Shown piece after piece: positions 18,206-26,754 of a stretch of 64,000 nt of DNA. The stretch comes from Sphingomonas sp. CBMAI 2297 (GTDB lineage: Bacteria > Pseudomonadota > Alphaproteobacteria > Sphingomonadales > Sphingomonadaceae). The notes beneath the pieces were generated by a model. It was not told where the DNA came from, searched no databases, and saw only the letters and a list, made by a program, of their open reading frames with translations. The stretch covers positions 145,900-209,899 of the forward strand of contig NZ_JAPDIR010000008.1 in the NCBI RefSeq assembly GCF_029870595.1. The letters run 5' to 3'. The stretch's first letter is position 1, and each line of letters opens with the position of its first letter. Position numbers and translations under genes: made by a program.

Positions 18206-18312
18206 GGTGCCGCTTTTGCCGAATCGCCCCTTCCCACTTTCAAAAATCGAAATTTTGAAGCCGATTCGCGAATCGGATTGATTCAGGGATTCATGTAATA
18301 GGTATGCGCTCC

Positions 18313-18530
18313 GAGATCATCGGTCTGTTGGCACCGAGATCATTGGTAGGACGCACCGAGATCATCGGAAGGTACTGAGATCATCGGTATTTATCCACAG
18401 GGCATCGCTCGGTGCAGCCGGACGCAGCAAGTTTTCGGAAAGCTTGCACCGACTCGGAGATCATCGGTGCGCCTCTACCAGGGCGCATTGGCATTACCTT
18501 GAAATCCGAAACGGCTCGGAGATCATCGGT
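18313..18530 (+). repeat. Iteron array, consensus GAGATCATCGGT, six direct copies
   Basis: Copies start at 18313, 18336 (one T for C), 18358 (last base A), 18377, 18457 and 18519. The first four are spaced 23, 22 and 19 bases, about two helical turns, as expected for cooperative RepA binding; the last two are 80 and 62 bases further apart and precede parA. Several are preceded by CACC or CTCG. An inverted copy lies at 18194-18205 and another inside repA at 17047-17058. Confidence 0.85.
18391..18399 (+). promoter_or_regulatory. DnaA box TTATCCACA
   Basis: A perfect consensus DnaA-binding nonamer, 2 bases after the fourth iteron. It indicates host DnaA participation in origin opening. Confidence 0.8.
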
Positions 18531-18616
18531 AAAGTTGTAAGTTCGATGGCCAAATCGTTGCTCGAAACTGCCAACGTCGCTATTGTGGGCCATCAAACCC
18601 ACAAAAGCGGAATCTC

Positions 18617-19819
18617 ATGGCCACTGATCCCACAAATGTCCCCGCCGATGACCTTCTGGAAGGTGGCCTGGATGTGCTTCACCGTAAAGCGCTCACGATC
18701 CTCAAGCGGATCCGCGACAGCGCGGTCGATCCAGAGACAGGGCAGAAGCGAGCCCCCACCTTCCCTATCTCCAAGGCTGCATCACTTGTCGGACGCACCG
18801 CGTCGGCGATCCGAGAAGCTGAACGCGACGGGCGTTTGCCGGAGCGTGGGCGGACGGCTTCCGGTCATCGCGTCCAATATACGCTCGAAGAACTCGATCA
18901 TATGCGTGAGGTGTTCGGAACGCGTCCGTGGCGCAGCCCGGAAGATCCACCCGCCATTCTCTCGGTCTGCAATTTCAAGGGCGGTGTCGGCAAGTCCACG
19001 ATCGCGCTGCACCTGGCTCAGCACTTCGCGATCAACGGCTATCGTGTGCTGTTTATCGACTGCGACAGCCAAGCTTCATCGACAATGATGTTCGGCTACC
19101 GACCAGACGTCGATCTGGAGGAGGACGACACGCTCTATGGGCATTTCCATAACCCGGAATTGCTGGGTGTGCGAAAGATCATTCGGAAGACCCACTTCCA
19201 TGGGCTCGATCTGATCCCTGCGAATTTGCGGCTCTACAATCTCGAATACGAGATCGCCGGCTACCTCGCGCGCAATCAGAACCTGAACATCATCGACCTG
19301 ATCGCCGAGGCCATCGACTCGGTGGTAGAAGATTACGATGTGGTGATCATGGATCCGCCTCCAGCACTCGGCATGGTCTCCATGGCGGTCCTTCAAGCAG
19401 CCAATGCGATGGTGATCCCCGTGCCGCCAAGCCTGGTCGACTTCGCATCGACGGTGTCGTTTATCGACATGGCGAAGACCACGATGAAGCAGCTCGAGCA
19501 GCTCGCGGGGAGGGGGCGCCCGGCTTACAATTTCATCCGTCTCGTCGGCAGCCGGGTCGACGACAGCAAGTCGATGCATCGTGAGATACTTTCGATGATG
19601 CGGAGCGTTTTCGGAGGCTCAATGTCTTCTTCGGTGATGGTCACCAGTGCGGAGATCGACAATGCCAGCTCGCGGATGAAGACGGTCTTTGAACTGGAAA
19701 AGCCCGTCACTTCGCACGAGGTTTACAACCGGTGCATGAGGCATCTGAATGAGGTTTGCCGAGACATCGAAGAAGACGTTTTGCGGACCTGGCCGAGCCG
19801 GGCAGGGGGGCAGCTTTGA
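18617..19819 (+). CDS. parA: ParA partition ATPase
   Basis: A 400-residue type Ia partition ATPase. The first 100 residues form an N-terminal DNA-binding region (FPISKAASLVGRTASAIREAERDGRLP looks like a helix-turn-helix; positions about 55-81), which lets such ParA proteins repress their own operon. The deviant Walker A box is KGGVGKST (about 119-126), with CDSQASS and a Walker B-like DVVIMDPPPALG downstream. It acts with ParB on the parS palindromes between the two genes to distribute plasmid copies. A short GGAA site precedes the ATG. Confidence 0.95.
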   Translation: MATDPTNVPADDLLEGGLDVLHRKALTILKRIRDSAVDPETGQKRAPTFPISKAASLVGRTASAIREAERDGRLPERGRTASGHRVQYTLEELDHMREVFGTRPWRSPEDPPAILSVCNFKGGVGKSTIALHLAQHFAINGYRVLFIDCDSQASSTMMFGYRPDVDLEEDDTLYGHFHNPELLGVRKIIRKTHFHGLDLIPANLRLYNLEYEIAGYLARNQNLNIIDLIAEAIDSVVEDYDVVIMDPPPALGMVSMAVLQAANAMVIPVPPSLVDFASTVSFIDMAKTTMKQLEQLAGRGRPAYNFIRLVGSRVDDSKSMHREILSMMRSVFGGSMSSSVMVTSAEIDNASSRMKTVFELEKPVTSHEVYNRCMRHLNEVCRDIEEDVLRTWPSRAGGQL

Positions 19820-19825
19820 GCAGCA

Positions 19826-19841
19826 GTTGCCACGTGGCAAC
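19826..19841. promoter_or_regulatory. parS: parS-like palindrome, copy 1
   Basis: GTTGCCACGTGGCAAC, a perfect 16-base palindrome 7 bases after the parA stop. Identical copies lie at 19896 and 20010. The sequence and position match a ParB-binding centromere site. Confidence 0.8.
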
Positions 19842-19895
19842 TGCGGGCAATTGTTCGCCGTCTATGGGGCTGAAATCTGCTAAGAATGATGCGTT

Positions 19896-19911
19896 GTTGC
19901 CACGTGGCAAC
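19896..19911. promoter_or_regulatory. parS: parS-like palindrome, copy 2
   Basis: Identical 16-base palindrome GTTGCCACGTGGCAAC, 70 bases after copy 1. Confidence 0.8.
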
Positions 19912-20009
19912 CGAGCAAGGAAAGCGTTTATAAACAGTATCATGAGCCAAATTCCAGGATCAGTTTTCCCTCAGAAAAGGGGAGCCGAAGGCGAGGCGAA
20001 TTTCGGTTT

Positions 20010-20025
20010 GTTGCCACGTGGCAAC
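20010..20025. promoter_or_regulatory. parS: parS-like palindrome, copy 3
   Basis: Third identical 16-base palindrome, 114 bases after copy 2 and 54 bases before parB. The 259-base parA-parB gap holds no gene; these three sites are its main content. Confidence 0.8.
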
Positions 20026-20078
20026 AGACCAACAAATCGGGTCTCCAAGATGCCGGAAATTCGAGTAGGAGCGAGCCG

Positions 20079-21062
20079 ATGACAAAAGGAAATAAGGGCT
20101 TCGGCTCGATGTTCACCGAAGGCCTGGATAATGAGGCCGAGCTTGACAATGCGAGCCCCTCGGAAGGGATCATGGCGAGCCGAAGCCAGACCCTGGCGCG
20201 GATAGCGAGCGGCAAGACGGTTACCGATCGAACGGAGTGGGTGGACCCGGCTCGTTGCCGTCCCTGGCGGATGCACAATCGCGACCTGGACCATTTGTCC
20301 GAAGAGAGCTGTCGCGATCTGATCGACTCCTTTCTCGCGGCGAAGCGGCAGCGCATCCCGGCGATCGTGCGTCGTCTGAAGGACGATCCTGACTACGATT
20401 ATGAGATCATCGCTGGCGTTCGCCGGTGGTGGACCGTCCAGTGGCTCCGCGAACATCATCATCCAGAATTTGATTATCTCGTCACGATCCAGACCGTCAC
20501 GGATGAAGAGGCATTCCGGGTTTCGGACGTTGAAAATCGGTCGCGAAAGGACATTTCAGACTGGGAGCGTGCAAAGGAATATGCGCGAGCGCTGTCGGAG
20601 TTTTACGAGAACTCCCAGTCCCAGATGGCGGAGCATCTCAACCTCTCGCGGTCATGGCTGAGCCGCCTGCTGGATGTTGCGAGGCTTCCTGAGGAGATCG
20701 TGGCGGCATTTTCGGACACCCACGACATTACCGTTCGAGTGGCGCGCGATATCAAACCGCTGACCAGCGAACCGAAAACTCTGAAGCGAATGCGAGACGA
20801 GGCCGAGCGCATCGAGGCCGAGCGTAGGAATGGTGGTTCCAGTCTGACCGGACCCGAGGTGGCGAAGCGACTTGTTCGTGCGACCGTTGAGGCAAAGAAG
20901 AAGGAGACTGGCGAGCGAGAGATCACGGGCAAAGGCGGAAAGACGATTCTGCGCTATGCCAGTGCCAGAGGTGGGGGGATCACGATCAAGATCGTGCCCC
21001 GGACCGGCGCCACGAAGGCCGAGCTCATGAAAGCGATCGAAGAACTGTTGCCGGCGAGCTGA
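20079..21062 (+). CDS. parB: ParB centromere-binding protein
   Basis: A 327-residue partner of ParA. It has a basic/acidic N terminus, a ParB N-domain core with IIAGVRRWWTVQWLRE (CTP/GxRR box variant, about residues 110-125), then DVENRSRKDISDWERAKEYA and an HTH (QMAEHLNLSRSWLSRLLDVARLP, about 185-207). The GxRR box reads GVRRWW, a variant seen in plasmid ParBs. The C terminus is basic and probably dimerises. It follows parA and three parS copies, a complete parA-parS-parB locus. Confidence 0.9.
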   Translation: MTKGNKGFGSMFTEGLDNEAELDNASPSEGIMASRSQTLARIASGKTVTDRTEWVDPARCRPWRMHNRDLDHLSEESCRDLIDSFLAAKRQRIPAIVRRLKDDPDYDYEIIAGVRRWWTVQWLREHHHPEFDYLVTIQTVTDEEAFRVSDVENRSRKDISDWERAKEYARALSEFYENSQSQMAEHLNLSRSWLSRLLDVARLPEEIVAAFSDTHDITVRVARDIKPLTSEPKTLKRMRDEAERIEAERRNGGSSLTGPEVAKRLVRATVEAKKKETGEREITGKGGKTILRYASARGGGITIKIVPRTGATKAELMKAIEELLPAS

Positions 21063-21108
21063 GCAAAACAAGCGAGACGGCGTTTCAGTACGGAGGGCGT
21101 CCCGGTCG

Positions 21109-22059
21109 CTATTCGGCCCGCAGCCGGCGCTGCGCGGCAGGCGTGGTGGGCAGCGCCGCGAGGAGCTTTCGGGCACCCTGAGGTGTCACAGACAGCAGCT
21201 TCGAAACGGAGGATGCCTGGAGCCCTGGATAGGCGATCAATAGGCGCCCGAGAAGCGGCAGGCGACTTCGCTGAGTTGCACCTAAATTGGTGAGCTTGGC
21301 GACGTCATGCTCAATTGCGGAAAGCTCGCGGAGCCCCGCCGCGCTGATCTGCCCGATCTCCTTAGCGAGGAACCCGGTCAGCGCGGCAGGGGAAGGGGGC
21401 ATGAACTTGGGGAGCGGCACCAGTGAGGGGATGATGCGGCTCGTGAAGCCAGCGCGGTAGAGCATGCGAGGAAGAGCGGTCGCGACGAGCCAGTTGCGAT
21501 CGCGGCAGCGGGGAGGAAGCTCCAACGAGCGTCCGTCGATCGCAACAACCTCCGAGGCGCCGACCGGAAGACGCTCGGTCATTTCGGCAAGAGCGAACAC
21601 GCGCTCGGCGATGGACCGGAGATCGGCGACGGGGAAGGGTGCATCCGCCGCAGACTTCACCTGACGCCAGAGCGGGCCGAAGTGTGCGAGATCGTCTCCA
21701 CCATAGCGCTCAGCCTCTGCACGGTCGTCGAGGATGGTTCGGAGAGCATTGAGGGATGCGCGGCCAACCGGGTCTCTGACATCCTCGTCCCGACTTAGTG
21801 CGAGGTGGAAAATGGACGCCACCGATATCGGATCGTTGAGACCTTCGGAGGCGCGGGGAGGGGCGCTTCGCCCCGCGATCCAATCCTGCAGGTCGCCGAC
21901 AGCGATCGGCACGCCGGCGAGACCTGCTAACGCCGCGGCGCCGTGAAGGCGCGATCGCGCAAGGAAAATGTCGGCGCTTGTACTATGATGAAGCCGGCCG
22001 TCGAGCCGGCCGAGCAGCAACATTGGGTCATTTGCGCGGCGGTCGACGATCTCCTGCAT
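21109..22059 (-). CDS. DUF1612/HTH-type plasmid protein (RHE_PE00001-like)
   Basis: A 316-residue protein convergent with parB. Its N-terminal part (LLGRLDGRLHHS; ARSRLHGAAALAGLAG; VGDLQDWIAGR) and C-terminal helix-turn-helix-like stretch (LQASSVSKLLSVTPQGARKLL, about 280-300) resemble the DUF1612/HTH proteins that accompany partition loci on alphaproteobacterial plasmids. The HTH suggests DNA binding; no enzyme motif is visible. An inverted repeat at 22136-22157 in its promoter region could be its own operator. Family identification is from memory of the pattern and only moderately sure. Confidence 0.55.
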   Translation of the reverse strand: MQEIVDRRANDPMLLLGRLDGRLHHSTSADIFLARSRLHGAAALAGLAGVPIAVGDLQDWIAGRSAPPRASEGLNDPISVASIFHLALSRDEDVRDPVGRASLNALRTILDDRAEAERYGGDDLAHFGPLWRQVKSAADAPFPVADLRSIAERVFALAEMTERLPVGASEVVAIDGRSLELPPRCRDRNWLVATALPRMLYRAGFTSRIIPSLVPLPKFMPPSPAALTGFLAKEIGQISAAGLRELSAIEHDVAKLTNLGATQRSRLPLLGRLLIAYPGLQASSVSKLLSVTPQGARKLLAALPTTPAAQRRLRAE

Positions 22060-22135
22060 CGCTCTTACGCTTAGCGCGTGAGGAAACCAAAGTCAGCAGT
22101 TGGTTTCGCCTCATGCTATCGTCGAAAAGTTCATA

Positions 22136-22157
22136 TGCGATAATTGCACTTATCACA
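22136..22157. promoter_or_regulatory. Inverted repeat, possible operator
   Basis: TGCGATAA and TTATCACA flank a 6-base spacer, 7 of 8 positions symmetric, about 77 bases upstream of the start of the DUF1612-type gene and 64 bases upstream of the integrase. It lies where both divergent promoters should be. Confidence 0.4.
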
Positions 22158-22220
22158 TAAGCAGATTTGACCGTTCTTTATAAGGTGGGCTACAAGCGCG
22201 GCTGAGGAGCGAGGCGCGTC

Positions 22221-23459
22221 GTGAGCACCGAAACCGCCCGGGAAGGGCCAGAAATCCCCGTAGCGCCGCCTGAGGCTGTCCTGCCGGCCGTCAGGGCGCC
22301 GGCCGACCTTGCGTGGACGATCGTGCAGATGCGCGCCGGCGAGCGCATCACCGTCAACGAGGGCCTGATCGCCGCCTATCAGGCCGCTTCATCGCCCCAT
22401 AGCATCCGTGCGCTCAAGTCCGACGTCGAGGCGTTCGATGCGTGGTGTAGGCGCAACAACCGGATCGCGCTGCCGGCCACGCCCGAGACCGTGGCCGATT
22501 ATCTCGACGCGCGGGCCGGGAAGGGGAGCCGGCCGGCCTCGCTATCCCGCTACAAGGCGTCGATCGCCAAGATCCACCAGCTGCTCGAGCTCAAGGATCC
22601 GACGCCGGCGCCGCTGGTGAAGCTGCGGCTCCAGACGGTGCGCCGCGAGAAGGGGGCTGCGCAGAAGCAGGCGCGGCCGCTGCGGTTCAAGGGCCCGGTG
22701 CGCGACGTCGAGCGCGACAAGGCGCGGGGGCTCAACATCCGCGCGCTGCTCGAGAGTTGTGGCGAGGATCTGCCGGGGCTGCGTGATCGGGCGCTGCTAT
22801 CGGCCGCTTATGACACCGGGCTGCGCGCCTCCGAACTGGTGGCGGTCGCCATTGAGCATATTGAGGAGGCGATCGATCCCGAAGCGCGGCTGCTGCAGAT
22901 TCTGCGTCATAAGGGCGATCAAGACGGGGAGGGGGCGACCGCCTACCTCAGCCCGCGCACCGTCGCGGCGATCGCGGCGTGGACCGAAGCGGCGGGGATC
23001 ACGACAGGGCCGCTGTTCCGGCGGGTGCAGGTGCGGCGCTACAAGGCGCGGGCAGCCGTGCGCGGTCGGCCGATCGACAGCATCTCGGGCCGGGAGACGT
23101 GGGATCTGCGCAAGACGCTGTCCAAGCCGGCGGTGAAGGCGCGCGTCGAATATGACATCGGCACCGTGGCGCTGCACCCGGGCTCGATCGGACCAATCTT
23201 TCGGTCGATCATCGGCCGCGCGTTCGACCGTGGCGCGCTGCCCGATTTGACGGCGGACGATCTGGCGCGGTTGCTGAAGGGGATCAGTGCGCACTCGACG
23301 CGGATCGGGCTCAATCAGGACCTGTTCGCCAGCGGGGAGGATTTGGCCGGCATCATGGACGCGCTGCGGTGGAAGTCGCCGCGGATGCCGCTCGCTTATA
23401 ATCGCAATCTCGCGGCAGAGCAGGGGGCGGCGGGGCGCCTTATGGCGAAGATTGGCTAG
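22221..23459 (+). CDS. Tyrosine site-specific recombinase (XerD-like integrase)
   Basis: A 412-residue phage-type integrase. Residues about 45-130 form the SAM-like core-binding domain (SPHSIRALKSDVEAFDAWCRRNN). The catalytic domain shows TGLRASEL (first Arg, about 205), ILRHKGDQ (Lys), SAHSTRIG (H-x-x-R, about 361-367) and a late tyrosine in RMPLAYNRN (about 394). The full set Arg-Lys-His-Arg-Tyr is present, so the enzyme looks intact. A role in multimer resolution or integration of the adjoining island is plausible. The start at 22221 is GTG, with GAGGAGC-like purines upstream. Confidence 0.85.
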   Translation: MSTETAREGPEIPVAPPEAVLPAVRAPADLAWTIVQMRAGERITVNEGLIAAYQAASSPHSIRALKSDVEAFDAWCRRNNRIALPATPETVADYLDARAGKGSRPASLSRYKASIAKIHQLLELKDPTPAPLVKLRLQTVRREKGAAQKQARPLRFKGPVRDVERDKARGLNIRALLESCGEDLPGLRDRALLSAAYDTGLRASELVAVAIEHIEEAIDPEARLLQILRHKGDQDGEGATAYLSPRTVAAIAAWTEAAGITTGPLFRRVQVRRYKARAAVRGRPIDSISGRETWDLRKTLSKPAVKARVEYDIGTVALHPGSIGPIFRSIIGRAFDRGALPDLTADDLARLLKGISAHSTRIGLNQDLFASGEDLAGIMDALRWKSPRMPLAYNRNLAAEQGAAGRLMAKIG

Positions 23460-23727
23460 TCATGACGGCCTAAATAGGTCTTTGGATGATGCCGTGCGAC
23501 CACACGACGGCGGCAGGTAGATCGAGGGATTTGCGCAGCGGCAAGAACCGGAGAAGGGAGGCTGAGCCCCCGGGGTCTTGAGCTACAACGTTAAGCCTAA
23601 GAAACGGGCAGGGGCCTGGTAGCGCGTAGTGTATGAGCGAAGCCACCATCGCTCAAACTCATCAGCACAGTCCAATTTCGAAGAGGAAACAAGAAAGTGG
23701 TTCCGGAAACGGTATGGATCTTATCCT
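23460..23727. other. Gene-free spacer between integrase and transposon
   Basis: 268 bases with no convincing coding sequence, promoter or repeat. It ends exactly at the left inverted repeat of the TniAB-type transposon. An attachment site for the upstream recombinase could lie here, but no core duplication was seen. Confidence 0.4.
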
Positions 23728-23775
23728 GTGTAAACGCTCGCGCTAAATGGCGGCGTTCTGATCGCGCTATTTGTC
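23728..23775 (+). repeat. Left terminal inverted repeat of the TniAB transposon
   Basis: 48 bases starting GTGTAAACGCTCGCGCTAA. The tniB stop codon begins at 23774, so the repeat overlaps the gene end. Confidence 0.85.
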
Positions 23776-24652
23776 AGTTGCCGGGTCCGATGACGAGGCA
23801 ATCGCGCGCGGCCTGAACGATGTCAGCGGTGACCTCCTCGACGCGGTTGAGGGTCATGATCCGCCGCATCTGCGCGAACAGGCGCTCCATGAGCCGGAAG
23901 TTGCCGCGCGTGATGCGGATCACGGCTGCCTGCGCTTCGATCGCGTCGAGTTGGGCCGGGTCGAAGCTGATCCCGAAATCGCCGGCGTGGGTCGCGAGCA
24001 GCAGCCGCATTTCGGTCTCGGTAAGCGGTTTGAACTCGTGGACGAAGCCGATCCGCGAGTAGAGCTGGGCATAGCGGGCGAGGCGCTTCTCCAAGCCCGG
24101 CATACCCATCAGGATCAGCCCGAAGCCGTGGCGATCGGCCATGTCGCGGAGATGTTCGAGCGACTTTATGGTCAGGCGGTCGGCCTCGTCGACGATGACG
24201 AGGGGGCAGGCGATGCGGGCGGCGTCATGGGTGATTTCGTCCTGCGAGCCGCCCGCGACCGTCAGCCGGGCATAGCCCAGCTTAATGAGGTTGAGGCCCA
24301 ACACCGCGTCGATCGTCTTGGGCGTGTTGCTGACCGACACGGTGTAGAAGACGGCGCGGCAGCGAGCGACCTTTTCGCCAAGGAGCGCGGCAATGGGACG
24401 GAGCGCGGCATATTCCCCCAGGTCGGGGAAGCTGGAAAACTCGCGCGCCGATCGCGTCTTTCCGACGCCCGGCCGGCCATGACACACGCCGATATAGCGG
24501 TAGTGCGCGCAGGCTTCGGCAAACTCGACGAACCGGGCATGTTCGCGGGTCGCCAGGAACGGCTGCTCGACCAGGAACTCAATCGTCAGCGGCGTAGAGC
24601 CGGAGCCCTCGGTAGGTGGTGGGCCGGGAAGCCGTATCCTCTTGGTCGCCAT
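23774..24652 (-). CDS. tniB: TniB-like transposition AAA ATPase
   Basis: A 292-residue AAA ATPase. Walker A is GRPGVGKTRSA (about residues 61-71), Walker B LVIVDEADRL (about 150), and the sensor region reads LILMGMPGLEKRL. Such proteins choose targets and activate the DDE transposase. The ATG at 24652 is chosen over an upstream reading to 24763, which overlaps the tniA end more deeply, because GGAGA lies 6 bases before it. It overlaps the tniA 3' end by 74 bases. The stop lies within the left terminal repeat. Confidence 0.85.
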   Translation of the reverse strand: MATKRIRLPGPPPTEGSGSTPLTIEFLVEQPFLATREHARFVEFAEACAHYRYIGVCHGRPGVGKTRSAREFSSFPDLGEYAALRPIAALLGEKVARCRAVFYTVSVSNTPKTIDAVLGLNLIKLGYARLTVAGGSQDEITHDAARIACPLVIVDEADRLTIKSLEHLRDMADRHGFGLILMGMPGLEKRLARYAQLYSRIGFVHEFKPLTETEMRLLLATHAGDFGISFDPAQLDAIEAQAAVIRITRGNFRLMERLFAQMRRIMTLNRVEEVTADIVQAARDCLVIGPGN

Positions 24653-26057
24653 CGAAGGTCTCCGTGGGGGCAGGCACCTGCTTGTCGCGCTCCTTCGCGC
24701 CGCGCCGGGCGCGCTGGATCGCGCGCAACGACGGGTGCCCAGCGTGCTCGGAGCTGAGCGCACGGCAGACGAACCGGCCCTGGTGGTAGACGTGGATCTC
24801 GGTCAGGTCGCGGGGGTCATAGACCGCCTCGACCTGCTCGCCGACGAAGGCCGCGAGCGTGGGTTCGACATAGCGCCTGCCCATCAGACGGATGCCGTCG
24901 CGCAGCACTTTACGGGGCTTGGGCACGTGCACGAGCAGCATGTCGAGCTGTTCAAGGCTGTCGGGCATTGCGGGCAGGAACCCGCCCTTCTGCCAGCGCG
25001 TGATCGGCGGTTCGCCGGTGCTGCCATGCGGGCGACGATGATAGACGCCGCACACGAACGCCTCGAAGCGGGCGCGCAGCTCGTCGAGCGTGAGCACTGG
25101 CGCCGACAGCGGCTTGCCCGCGATCAGGTGGCCGGGCAGGTCGGGCAGGAACATGTCGTTGATGGTGCGGAACAGCCGCTCGATCTTGCCGCGCCCGCGA
25201 GGACGCCCCGGCAGCGAATGGATGAGGCGGATTTTGAGGGCGATGCACGCCTGCTCGATATGCTCGGAGATGAAATCCGAGCCGTTGTCGACGTAAAGCT
25301 GTTCGGGAATGCCGCTGACGATCCATTCGGGATTGGGCTTGCGCCAGATCGCCTGCCGCAAGGCGAGCGCCGTGTTGAGGGCACTGGGGGCATCGAGGCT
25401 GAGGAAGTAACCGGCGATGGCTCGGCTGTGATCGTCAACGATGACGGTCAGCCAAGGACGCACCGGGGTTCCGGCATCATCGAGCACGAGAATGTCGAGA
25501 ACGGTATGATCGGCCTGCCACATCTCGTTCGAGGTCGCGGCTTCGCGCCGATGCACTAGCTCGTGCTGGTCGCGGTAGACGGCCGGATCGGAGGCTGCGG
25601 CGATCTGGCTTGCCGGTATCGCCCTGACGACACGCGCGACGGCCGCATAGCTGGGGGTTCGGTGTCCATGCGCGATGGCGAGTTCCTGCACCTTTCGGTG
25701 AATGGCGGCGACCGGGGGTCGCGGGCGCTTGGTGGCGAGAGTGCGGGTCAGTTCGACCAGATGTTCCGGCAGGTGCAGCCTGCCCCGATCGTTGCGCGGC
25801 AGACGCGCGAGACCGGCAAGTCCTTCGGCACGGTAGCGCCCGAGCCAGCGCTGCAACGTCCGCTCGCTCAGCGTGCCGGTGCGGGCGAGGTCCGCGAGCG
25901 GGATGCCATCGGCGAGGTGCGGTTCAAGGACGCGGTAGCGCTCGATCGCCAGCGGCGGGACAAGCGCCGGATGCGTCACCGCCGACGGTCCGTGTCGCAG
26001 GTAAGGAAAACGGAGATTTGCCTGCCCATCGCCATGCGAGTCCGCTCGCGTTGCCAA
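24579..26057 (-). CDS. tniA: TniA-like DDE transposase (Mu-type integrase core)
   Basis: A 492-residue transposase. The N-terminal 110 residues include helix-turn-helix motifs (IPLADLARTGTLSERTLQRWLGRY). The RNase H-like core has WQADHTVLDI (first Asp, about 180), DNGSDF (second Asp, about 257) and RGRGKIERLF (Glu, about 290), a complete DDE triad, followed by a Mu-type C-terminal beta-barrel (GRRYVEPTLAAFVGEQVEAVYDP). Cuts and joins the transposon ends. The nominal start at 26057 is TTG without a strong ribosome site, so the N terminus is uncertain. Confidence 0.85.
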   Translation of the reverse strand: MATRADSHGDGQANLRFPYLRHGPSAVTHPALVPPLAIERYRVLEPHLADGIPLADLARTGTLSERTLQRWLGRYRAEGLAGLARLPRNDRGRLHLPEHLVELTRTLATKRPRPPVAAIHRKVQELAIAHGHRTPSYAAVARVVRAIPASQIAAASDPAVYRDQHELVHRREAATSNEMWQADHTVLDILVLDDAGTPVRPWLTVIVDDHSRAIAGYFLSLDAPSALNTALALRQAIWRKPNPEWIVSGIPEQLYVDNGSDFISEHIEQACIALKIRLIHSLPGRPRGRGKIERLFRTINDMFLPDLPGHLIAGKPLSAPVLTLDELRARFEAFVCGVYHRRPHGSTGEPPITRWQKGGFLPAMPDSLEQLDMLLVHVPKPRKVLRDGIRLMGRRYVEPTLAAFVGEQVEAVYDPRDLTEIHVYHQGRFVCRALSSEHAGHPSLRAIQRARRGAKERDKQVPAPTETFDGDQEDTASRPTTYRGLRLYAADD

Positions 26058-26170
26058 ACCGGCCTGTTCGACGTAAATCTACCCGGTAAAGAAAACTAGG
26101 GCAACATAGACCTGCCGATGACGACTTTCTTCCCAAACCGCGCCCGATCGGGGCGCCACCGGCCCTACGC
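26058..26170. other. Probable res site of the TniAB transposon
   Basis: A 113-base gap between the divergent tniA and resolvase genes, the standard position for resolvase crossover subsites. It is locally AT-richer (GTAAAGAAAACTAGG). I could not define the three subsites by eye. Confidence 0.4.
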
Positions 26171-26743
26171 ATGAAAATCGGTTACGCCCGCGTATCGACC
26201 GCCGAGCAGAACCTGGACCTCCAGCGTGATGCGCTGAAGGCTGCCGGCTGCGAGAAGGTCATCACCGACAAGGCCTCCGGGGCGACTGCCGCTCGCCCTG
26301 GATTGGAAAAGGTGAAGGAGCTGCTTCGCGCCGGCGACACACTGGTGGTCTGGCGCCTCGACAGGCTCGGCCGCTCGCTCCGTGATCTGATCGGATGGAT
26401 GACCTACCTCGACGAGGAAAAGGTCGGGCTGCTGAGCCTGCACGAGGCGATCGACACGACCACCACGTCGGGCAAGCTTACCTTCCACCTGTTCGGGGCA
26501 TTGGCGGAGTTCGAGCGCAACCTGATCCGCGAGCGGACCCAGGCCGGTCTCACCGCAGCCCGCGCTCGCGGCAAGAAGGGTGGCCGGCCGGCCGCACTCG
26601 GCAAGGACAAGCGCGACCTGCCCGTCAGGCTCTACCACGAGAACACGATGCCGATCGCCAAGATTTGCTCGATGCTCGGCATCTCCAAGCCAAAACTCTA
26701 CGCCTATGTGCGATCGGCCGAGACCAAGCCGGTAGCCGCGTAG
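26171..26743 (+). CDS. Serine resolvase (TniR/TnpR-like)
   Basis: A 190-residue small serine recombinase. GYARVSTAEQNLDLQ holds the catalytic serine (S10), WRLDRLGRSLRDL is the conserved Arg-rich active site stretch (about 61-73), and ALAEFERNLIRERTQAGL is the long E helix. A C-terminal HTH (IAKICSMLGISKPKLYAYV) binds res. It resolves cointegrates made by the TniA/TniB transposase. The start lacks a clear Shine-Dalgarno. It shares its layout with the resolvase at 53690 but is clearly a different sequence. Confidence 0.9.
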   Translation: MKIGYARVSTAEQNLDLQRDALKAAGCEKVITDKASGATAARPGLEKVKELLRAGDTLVVWRLDRLGRSLRDLIGWMTYLDEEKVGLLSLHEAIDTTTTSGKLTFHLFGALAEFERNLIRERTQAGLTAARARGKKGGRPAALGKDKRDLPVRLYHENTMPIAKICSMLGISKPKLYAYVRSAETKPVAA

Positions 26744-26754
26744 CGACGCTCGCC

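Larger units (their letters stand above)
18075..18616. other. Putative oriV region between repA and parA
   Basis: A 542-base gene-free stretch between divergent repA and parA. It contains six direct iterons (18313-18530), one inverted copy (18194-18205), a perfect DnaA box (18391-18399) and a relatively AT-rich segment around 18235-18305. This is the classical make-up of an iteron plasmid origin. Promoters for repA (leftward) and parA (rightward) must also lie here, but I could not single out convincing -35/-10 pairs. ParA and RepA may therefore repress through overlapping sites. Confidence 0.75.
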
